NCBI GenBank assembly: GCA_023388055.1
Contig: JAEWGW010000029.1
Coordinates: 35,966 to 99,965, forward strand
DNA from: Bacillota bacterium
GTDB lineage: Bacteria; Bacillota; Bacilli; Paenibacillales; NBRC-103111
Direction of reading: 5' to 3'
Length of the DNA stretch: 64,000 bases
This document shows, one piece after another, positions 58,649 through 64,000 of this stretch. Position 1 is the stretch's first letter; every line of letters begins with the position of its first letter. The notes under the pieces were generated by a model. It searched no databases, was not told the origin of the DNA, and worked only from the letters and a program-made list of their open reading frames with translations. Position numbers and translations under genes: made by a program.

Positions 58649-59728
58649 TTACCATTTGGTCAGCTTGCGGACCAAAGCCGACAGATCCTCTTCACCGTTG
58701 ACGAATACCCGCTTCAGCTTATAGGGATGCTGCTTCGGGGTGGTTTTCCCCTGGTCGATGGTGAACGCGTAACGGAAGCCGTTGTCCTTGAGAATCTTCA
58801 GTGTTGCATTGTTATATTGGCCGTAAGGGTAGCAGAAGACATCCGCTGTTACTCCTAATTTTTCCTCAATCTGCTTTCTGGCCTCCGTAATTTCGTAGGC
58901 CTGCTCCTCTGCTGTCAGCTTGGTCAGGTAAGGGTGGGTCATACCATGGGGATGAATGTCCCAGCCGTTATCCCGCAGATCCGCAGCCTGGTCCCAGTTG
59001 ATAAACCGTTTGTCATCCATAACGCCCGGCGACATAAACAGAGTAGCGGGGAAACCGAGTTTGGAGAGCAGAGGCATTACGGTGCTGTGGTTATCCACGT
59101 AGCCGTCGTCAAAGGTCAGGAGCACGGGCTTATCGGGTGGGGCAGCCTGGCCCTCCATAATAGCGGAGAACTCCGCCATGGTTAACGGATGGTAACCGTT
59201 ATCGGCCAGATATTGCATCTGTTCGGTGAATTTCGTAGGACTGACCACTGCGGTGCTGCCCGGCATCACCTGAACGCTGTGGTAATAGAGCACAGGAATG
59301 GAGACCGCCTTTTGGCTGCTGGCACCGCCGTTATACACAGAGGCGGTGACGCTTGCCGCGGCTGCACCGGAGGCGGCCGGAAGCGGTGAGGAGGAAGGAG
59401 AAGCTGTGGAAGCAGAGCTTGCAGTCAAATCCGGGATGGGGGAGCCTTCTGCAGAAGGGGCGGCCGAAGATGGAGCAGCTGTTCCGGCACCGGTATCAGA
59501 AGTGACAGGCACAGAGGGAGCAGGTGTCTCCATCTGGGAAACGGGCTCCGTAGACACGCTGTCTCCGGCCTCCGGGGATGACGCTCCCGGCTGCGCCGTT
59601 TCCGCGACTTGGGCTACGGCGGGCTCGAATGGCTTATCCCCCACATCGAACAAAATTGGAACGGCCACCGCTGCCAGAAGCAAGCAGATGGCACCCACAT
59701 ACACAGCTGCGCGTTGACTCAATTTCAT
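58649..59728 (-). CDS. Exported polysaccharide deacetylase (NodB domain)
   Basis: 359 residues: N-terminal membrane segment (about 7-27), an Ala/Ser/Pro/Thr-rich linker of about 115 residues, and a C-terminal NodB domain. The metal/catalytic motifs are VLLTFDDGYVDN (two Asp), DIHPHGMTHPYL (the SHTxxHP-type His pair in a variant form) and FCYPYGQYN. It deacetylates peptidoglycan or an exopolysaccharide at the cell surface. The ATG at 59728 follows GGAGGTG at 7 nt; an earlier ATG lies within that ribosome site. It is 62 nt downstream of the nuclease-fold gene and may be cotranscribed. Confidence 0.88.
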   Translation of the reverse strand: MKLSQRAAVYVGAICLLLAAVAVPILFDVGDKPFEPAVAQVAETAQPGASSPEAGDSVSTEPVSQMETPAPSVPVTSDTGAGTAAPSSAAPSAEGSPIPDLTASSASTASPSSSPLPAASGAAAASVTASVYNGGASSQKAVSIPVLYYHSVQVMPGSTAVVSPTKFTEQMQYLADNGYHPLTMAEFSAIMEGQAAPPDKPVLLTFDDGYVDNHSTVMPLLSKLGFPATLFMSPGVMDDKRFINWDQAADLRDNGWDIHPHGMTHPYLTKLTAEEQAYEITEARKQIEEKLGVTADVFCYPYGQYNNATLKILKDNGFRYAFTIDQGKTTPKQHPYKLKRVFVNGEEDLSALVRKLTKW

Positions 59729-59790
59729 AGCAAGCACCTCCATAAAAGGGTAACGTGCCGAGGGGTTGAAGACAGCCCCTAGAGTCTATC

Positions 59791-60522
59791 TTATTGTTTC
59801 AGGGTGCCCGCGGCTTCCCCGGGTACCCTCCAGCCGGTTACAACGGTTTCGTACAAACGCAGCGCCTCTTTGCCGGTTGGGGTAAGCTCGTAAGTGCCCC
59901 GGTTTACCCGCTGATACCATCCGTAATAATTTTTTTGGAGGATGGAGGTGATCTTGGGGCTGCCTGTCAGCTCCCGCAGTCGCGCTGTGGTCAACGGGCC
60001 GTGGGTTTCCATAGCCAGTGCACAGCGCAGAGCGGTTTCCCGGTACCCGGTGACCAGCTTCTGCCGGGTGCTGCCTCCTACGTTGTAGTCGGCGGAGCGC
60101 TGGCGGAATTCCGCCACCAGGCTTGCGGTGCGTCTGGCCATACGCTTGGGGGTGTACGGCTCCGGATCGCACTGGATATGTACGGCGGGTTTTTTCGTTT
60201 TGTAGAAGCGGACGGTGAGCAGCCCTACTCCGATCCGCCTGCACAGCCGGATAATATCATTCCAGGCTAAGCCGTGGGGGGCGCGTCCCGACGGGTTCAT
60301 TTCTACGGCCAGATACACACGCTCGGAGGTGCGCAGCCGGTCCAATCCCTGGATAAGGAGCGGCAGGTTGAAGGTGCGCTTCAGCTCTACAATAACCGGG
60401 TCCTCGCCGTTTTTTAGCGCCACCAGATCGCAATGCTTCACCTCACCCCTGACCTCATAGCCATTGGCCTCAAAAAAAAGCTTCACGGGTGCATATAGCT
60501 CTGTTTCATGTTGAATGGGCAT
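59791..60522 (-). CDS. DUF2161-type PD-(D/E)XK phosphodiesterase-fold protein
   Basis: A 243-residue soluble protein. The N-terminal half has the PD-(D/E)XK core: ETELYAPVKLFFEANGYEV, D31 in KHCDLVAL and VIVELKR with E-x-K, followed by the conserved GLDRLRTSERVYLAV helix. The C-terminal part (about 160-240) looks like a winged helix (GPLTTARLRELTGSPKITSI). The family is annotated as a DUF2161 phosphodiesterase; its substrate is unknown. AGGAAAAT precedes the ATG. It is flanked upstream by a 34-residue lipoprotein gene on the same strand. Confidence 0.75.
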   Translation of the reverse strand: MPIQHETELYAPVKLFFEANGYEVRGEVKHCDLVALKNGEDPVIVELKRTFNLPLLIQGLDRLRTSERVYLAVEMNPSGRAPHGLAWNDIIRLCRRIGVGLLTVRFYKTKKPAVHIQCDPEPYTPKRMARRTASLVAEFRQRSADYNVGGSTRQKLVTGYRETALRCALAMETHGPLTTARLRELTGSPKITSILQKNYYGWYQRVNRGTYELTPTGKEALRLYETVVTGWRVPGEAAGTLKQ

Positions 60523-60584
60523 GCTGCTTATTTTCCTCCTGAAACTCTAAAAAATGAATGTTCGGCGGCAGGCGGATGCGCTTA

Positions 60585-60689
60585 TCAGCGGTGGAGTCCA
60601 CTTGCCTTCGGGGAGGCGGGAGGGGATGCCCCCTGTCCGTTGGTGCAGGCAGCCAGGACCAGACAAATGATCCATCCCCATTTTTTCAT
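60585..60689 (-). CDS. 34-residue lipoprotein-like small protein
   Basis: The ORF begins ATG at 60689 with AGGAG 9 nt upstream and ends TGA at 60585. The product starts MKKWGWIICLVLAACTNGQG: a positively charged start, a hydrophobic core and an LAAC lipobox, leaving a mature lipopeptide of about 20 residues rich in Ser, Pro and Lys. It precedes the nuclease-fold gene by 62 nt. Function unknown; it could also be a decayed larger lipoprotein. Confidence 0.55.
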   Translation of the reverse strand: MKKWGWIICLVLAACTNGQGASPPASPKASGLHR

Positions 60690-61044
60690 GCGGGCAAGCT
60701 CCTGATCCTTTGATGGTTATGAATTTTTATAGCAGCGGTATGTTCCAAAAAAGGAATGAAAATGCTGCTGTATCCTGTATTTACCCCTAACTGCGGGAAA
60801 CTTAATCCATTCCCTTTACAATTCCACAAGAATGAGGATAAATCCTGCAAGTCCCGCAAGGCGCGATGCTAGACTCATGGAAAATAGAGGCAGGCGGAAA
60901 CCGCCCCGAGCATGGTATAGTGAAAGAAATGGTTAGAGAATAAGTTTACGCTTTATTTTATGCTGGCGGCGGACAAGGTTATGAATGCTTCCATTGAAAC
61001 AGATGAAGTATGGCAGCACCGCTTAACATGAGGAGGGAACGCGC
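60690..61044. other. Intergenic region before the 228-residue helical protein
   Basis: It contains an AGCAGC/GCTGCT hairpin (60731-60769) with an inner TTCC/GGAA stem, a GGCGG/CCGCC hairpin (60893-60905) and an extended -10 TGGTATAGT (60913-60921) that probably drives the gene at 61045. No further ORF with a ribosome site was found. Confidence 0.45.
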
Positions 61045-61731
61045 TTGTTTCAACGGGACTATATTCTTCGCATGATCGAGCAGCTGTCCCAGGTGATGGC
61101 CCGGCTTCTGCTGCTCAAATCCCTGGAGGAGCGCCAGGAGGCTCTGCTCCTGCTGGAGGAATTCTACGGCAAGCTGCGCCTGCCACCGGCCAGGCTGCTC
61201 CTGCGGATGTCCGACTCCGAGCTGCTTTCTCTGATCAGCACCAATGGCCAGCCTGATTTGGACAAGGCGGTTGGGCTGGGGCTGCTGTTGAAGGAGGAGG
61301 GCCGGATTCATGAATCCATGGAGGAATACGGCGAAAGCGGAGAACGCTTCCGCAAGGCGCTGTACCTGTTTCTAGCCGCGGAGCGTCTGGGGGCGAATAT
61401 GCCGGGAGCGAATTGCCGGGATCTGATCGAGGAGACCCGGGAGCTGCTGCGGCCGTATTCCATTCCGGAGCATACGCTGCTTTTGCTTGTGGAGTATTAT
61501 ACCGCTGCGGGGCAATATGCCTTGGCCGAGGATGTGCTCTTCGAGCTGCTGGAGCAGGAGGTGTCAGCGGCGGGACGTGAGGCGGGGGAGCGGTTCTACC
61601 GTATGCTGCAGGAGATGCCCGACGAATCGCTGGAGGAAGGGCGTTTGCCCCGCGATGAGGTGGAGCAGGGGCGCCGGGATATGGAGCGGGCCGCTGCGCG
61701 GGTGGCGGAGGCTGCCGCCCGGCCGGATTGA
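61045..61731 (+). CDS. Helical-repeat protein, DUF6483-like
   Basis: 228 residues, all helical, beginning MFQRDYILRMIEQLSQVMAR. Amphipathic helix pairs, for example KALYLFLAAERLGA and LLLLVEYYTAAGQYALAEDV, resemble TPR-like repeats. The N-terminal pattern recalls the DUF6483 family of Firmicutes. No catalytic motif; a scaffold or interaction role is likely. The TTG start at 61045 has GAGGAGGGAA upstream. The C-terminal 40 residues are Glu/Arg/Ala-rich coil. Confidence 0.7.
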   Translation: MFQRDYILRMIEQLSQVMARLLLLKSLEERQEALLLLEEFYGKLRLPPARLLLRMSDSELLSLISTNGQPDLDKAVGLGLLLKEEGRIHESMEEYGESGERFRKALYLFLAAERLGANMPGANCRDLIEETRELLRPYSIPEHTLLLLVEYYTAAGQYALAEDVLFELLEQEVSAAGREAGERFYRMLQEMPDESLEEGRLPRDEVEQGRRDMERAAARVAEAAARPD

Positions 61732-61762
61732 GGGGCGGGGAACAAACCGCCCCGTTTTCCGC

Positions 61763-61927
61763 TAGGGCGTGTTTGCAAACCCGCTTGAGGGCATCTTTTA
61801 CCGCCTTTTCGTCCCATGCTGCGTTACTTTCGCTTGACGTACCCCCGGTACGCCTTCACGAAAGTGCCTTGCCTTGAACGAAAATTCGGCAAAATTTGCT
61901 CCCCTCGGAGTTTGCAAACACACCCTA
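61763..61927. mobile_element. Complete MITE-like element with TA flanks
   Basis: 161 bp between two TA dinucleotides. The left end GGGCGTGTTTGCAAAC and the right end GTTTGCAAACACACCC are inverted repeats (15 of 16). Inside are CCGCTTGAGGGCATCT on the left, GCTCCCCTCGGAG on the right, and a central imperfect palindrome around ACGTACCCCCGGTACG. It has no coding capacity. TA duplication and size fit a MITE moved by an IS630/mariner-type transposase (inference). Its right end supplies the stop codon of the SUKH gene. Confidence 0.65.
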
Positions 61928-62647
61928 GGACTGAAATCCAATAACCGTCCATTCGTCGACATAGCTCCAGAAATGGATATTGTATTTAGGCTGCCGTTTA
62001 GCCGACCAGAACACACCCGTATTTTCCCCGCAGTTGGCGGCATCAATGACGATGTAGGAGCCCATTCCGTTGGTAAAAAAACCAAAGGAGGCGGTCAGGT
62101 CAAGCTGCAGAGGCTCCTCAAGCTCCTCAAGAATACCCCATTCCAGGTCATCATCCCCCAGATACGTAACGGATTCGAGGGGGACAAGCCCCATGGATTC
62201 ACTGGCGTAATAATAAAAACCGTTGTGTACATGCCTGTAGAAATTTCGGAGAGATGGGGGAAGCTTGTCCCAGTGCGCCTCCAGCTCGCTGTTAGGAAAC
62301 GCATCTTGGGGATTTCGGCCTTCATAATAAGAAACATCGCCGGTAGAATTGCGGATCGTATACAAAATCGAATAGACATCCTCGCATTCCAGCAGATCAA
62401 TTTCCTCCAGATAATCATCCAGATAGGAAATGGTGTTACGGAGCTCGGTGCCCACATGGCTCTTCCAAACCTCTAATAATGCTTCTTTTCTGTTGGTTAT
62501 GTCTGTCTCCTTGAATATGTTCCGCCATACCTCAGGTATGACGGCTGCTTCCATAGAGGTCCATTCATTGCTGGAAACCAAACGGATATTGGGATTGTAT
62601 TCCTGCAAATAACTCAGTTTTTCGTCCATCCGGATCATCATCTCCAT
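61925..62647 (-). CDS. SMI1/KNR4 (SUKH) domain protein, C-terminus set by a MITE
   Basis: 240 residues. The middle and C-terminal parts match the SUKH fold: AHWDKLPPSLRNFYRHVHNG, then SMGLVPLESVTYLGDDD and GSYIVIDAANCGENTGVFW. SUKH proteins often serve as immunity proteins against contact-dependent or polymorphic toxins; no toxin gene lies nearby. The last codons read FQS then TAG, where TA is the target-site dinucleotide and G the first base of the MITE end. The native C-terminus may therefore have been longer. Several in-frame ATGs within the first seven codons make the exact start uncertain. Confidence 0.72.
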   Translation of the reverse strand: MEMMIRMDEKLSYLQEYNPNIRLVSSNEWTSMEAAVIPEVWRNIFKETDITNRKEALLEVWKSHVGTELRNTISYLDDYLEEIDLLECEDVYSILYTIRNSTGDVSYYEGRNPQDAFPNSELEAHWDKLPPSLRNFYRHVHNGFYYYASESMGLVPLESVTYLGDDDLEWGILEELEEPLQLDLTASFGFFTNGMGSYIVIDAANCGENTGVFWSAKRQPKYNIHFWSYVDEWTVIGFQS

Positions 62648-62807
62648 AAAACGGGATAAACAGGCAGGTTCAGTATAACAAGGTATGGTTTAACATACTA
62701 GAGCCCGATTGTGGTTTACAAGCGCCTGTAGTCTGTGCCATCAGCCGGGTGATCATCTGTTATACCATTCTCAACACTCTGTTTTTTGAAAACAGATGGA
62801 CAAACTT

Positions 62808-62999
62808 TTGTAACATTTCGTTCACAAAGCTAGCATAAACTTGTGAAAATAGTGTAACATTATCCAATGAAAGCCTTATTATTCGGGATTTACTGGGATT
62901 TTACCCGCATTTTCATTCACAAACGTGTCACCATTCTGTCTCTTTTCCTTTTGGCAAAATAGGTGTATGATTTGGTTATAGAAATTGCTGTTATATAAA
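62808..62999 (+). promoter_or_regulatory. pflB control region with TTGTGA/TCACAA half-sites
   Basis: Redox-regulator-like half-sites occur as TTGTAACATTTCGTTCACAA (62808-62827), TTGTGAAAATAGTGTAACA (62841-62859) and TTCACAAACGTGTCAC (62916-62931). They resemble Rex or Fnr sites, but none is a perfect match in spacing. TTGGTT (62972-62977) and TATAAA (62994-62999) with a 16-nt spacer are the best promoter. The rest of 62648-63036 is AT-rich with a small CTGTTTT/AAAACAG hairpin at 62779-62795. Confidence 0.45.
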
Positions 63000-63036
63000 T
63001 TACTTAAATCTGTTTTATTCGGAGGGAATAAAGATC

Positions 63037-64000
63037 ATGAAACAATGGGAAGGATTCCAAGGCGGCGCATGGGAAAAGGAAATTAACGTCAGGGACTTCA
63101 TTCAACAAAACATTACAGTATACACCGGCGACGACCAATTCCTCGCACCGGCTACGGATGCAACCAACCAATTGTGGAAGCAAGTCATGGAGCTCTCCAA
63201 GCTGGAGCGGGACAACGGCGGCGTAGTAGATATGGATACCGAAATCGTGTCCACCATCACCTCCCACGGCCCTGGCTACCTGAACAAGGACCTGGAAACA
63301 GTTGTCGGCGTTCAAACTGACAAACCCTTCAAGCGGTCCCTGCAGCCCTTCGGCGGTATCCGTATGGCTGAGCAAGCCTGTGAATCCTACGGCTACAAAG
63401 TAAGCGACGAAATCACCCGGATTTTTACTGACATCCGGAAAACCCATAACCAAGGCGTATTCGATGCCTATACAGACGAAATGAAGATGGCCCGTAAGGC
63501 CGCCATCATCACCGGTCTTCCCGACGCTTACGGCCGCGGCCGGATCATCGGCGACTATCGCCGTATTTCTCTTTATGGTATCGATCACCTGATCGCCCAG
63601 AAGAAGAAGGACCTGGCCAACACCGGCCTGCGCACTATGAGTGATGATGTCATCCGCCTGCGTGAAGAGCTGAACGAGCAAATCCGCGCGCTCAGCGAGC
63701 TGAAGAAGCTGGGTAAGGCTTATGGCTTCGACCTGTCCCAACCGGCACAAACAGCCAAGGAAGCTTTCCAATGGCTGTACCTGGGTTACCTGGCCGCCAT
63801 CAAGGAACAAAACGGCGCTGCCATGAGCTTGGGCCGCACCTCCACCTTCCTGGACATTTATGTTGAACGCGACCTGAAGGCAGGCGTTTTGAACGAGCAG
63901 CAGGCACAAGAGCTGGTTGACCACTTCGTAATGAAGCTGCGTCTGGTGAAATTTGCCCGGACACCGGAATACAATGAGCTGTTCAGCGGCGACCCCACTT
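63037..64000 (+). CDS. pflB: Pyruvate formate-lyase, N-terminal part (cut by window edge)
   Basis: An open frame of 321 codons to the window end. It matches the N-terminal region of PflB: MKQWEGFQGGAWEKEINVRD, FIQQNITVYTGDDQFLAPAT, KPFKRSLQPFGGIRMAEQAC, DAYTDEMKMARKAAIITGLP and DAYGRGRIIGDYRRISLYGI. The enzyme splits pyruvate to formate and acetyl-CoA during anaerobic growth by a glycyl-radical mechanism. The paired active-site Cys and the radical Gly would lie beyond the window (family length about 750). GGAGGG precedes the ATG. The upstream half-sites fit control by redox or oxygen. Confidence 0.96.
   Translation, partial: MKQWEGFQGGAWEKEINVRDFIQQNITVYTGDDQFLAPATDATNQLWKQVMELSKLERDNGGVVDMDTEIVSTITSHGPGYLNKDLETVVGVQTDKPFKRSLQPFGGIRMAEQACESYGYKVSDEITRIFTDIRKTHNQGVFDAYTDEMKMARKAAIITGLPDAYGRGRIIGDYRRISLYGIDHLIAQKKKDLANTGLRTMSDDVIRLREELNEQIRALSELKKLGKAYGFDLSQPAQTAKEAFQWLYLGYLAAIKEQNGAAMSLGRTSTFLDIYVERDLKAGVLNEQQAQELVDHFVMKLRLVKFARTPEYNELFSGDPT

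Noticed and set aside
58266..58858. Two overlapping plus-strand open frames (152 and 133 codons) across the tandem repeat
   Set aside because: They owe their length to the 18-bp repeat, lack ribosome sites and run into the 3' end of the minus-strand deacetylase gene.

Overview
The window looks like a mid-GC chromosome segment from a spore-forming Firmicute of the Paenibacillaceae. The grounds are: ytxC next to a T-box-controlled thrS; SAM-I and c-di-AMP riboswitches; a GlnR/TnrA box before glnA; a complete liaFSR operon; YesM/YesN two-component pairs beside sugar ABC transporters; and SLH-anchored surface enzymes. No rRNA, tRNA, prophage or CRISPR array was seen. The species cannot be named from the sequence alone.

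Layout. 1-600: 5' end of corA (minus) behind a long leader holding a 28-codon upstream ORF. 0.7-9.1 kb: response regulator, sensor kinase and sugar-binding protein (a likely three-component sugar sensor) followed by mglBAC, with a 21-bp-period direct repeat before mglB that fits an AraC-type operator. 9.1-11.7 kb: SAM riboswitch, metA, metI. 11.8-18.5 kb: EAL phosphodiesterase, mqnC, two small Cys-rich proteins, ytxC, T-box and thrS. 18.6-23.4 kb: 3D-domain protein, TraB-family protein, coiled-coil protein, aldo/keto reductase. 23.5-30.7 kb: envelope-stress block of liaFSR, htrA and an OmpR/HAMP pair resembling CssRS. 30.7-37.2 kb: ispH, aroF, glnA (beta-type GSI), riboswitch-controlled 3D protein, serC. 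37.3-42.5 kb: chemoreceptor, orphan PhoP-like regulator, trmL, AbrB-like factor, phosphodiester glycosidase. 42.8-54.7 kb: divergent YesN/YesM and a carbohydrate operon (two permeases, a 1735-residue SLH-anchored GH43 enzyme, a binding lipoprotein). 54.9-64 kb: MFS and TauE transporters, an amidotransferase-like protein lacking its His-Glu pair, polysaccharide deacetylase, a nuclease-fold protein, small proteins, a lone SUKH protein and the 5' part of pflB.

How the parts work together. Two loci couple extracellular sugar sensing to ABC uptake. The second also carries a wall-displayed enzyme that would trim the polysaccharide outside the cell. The central block watches the envelope: LiaFSR for wall damage, HtrA with its pair for misfolded secreted protein, and a c-di-AMP switch on a wall-associated 3D protein.

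The most unusual signals are intergenic. (1) Three elements carry four short repeats as two forward plus two inverted copies, with a 50-51 nt period in both arms but a different core sequence each time (about 21.85, 56.3 and 58.35 kb). (2) A MITE-like family has TAGGG(C/T)GTG termini flanked by TA. Its end supplies the stop codon of two genes and overlaps the corA -10 box. (3) A second dispersed hairpin begins CCCCCAAAAGTGA. (4) The corA leader ORF ends inside a hairpin arm.
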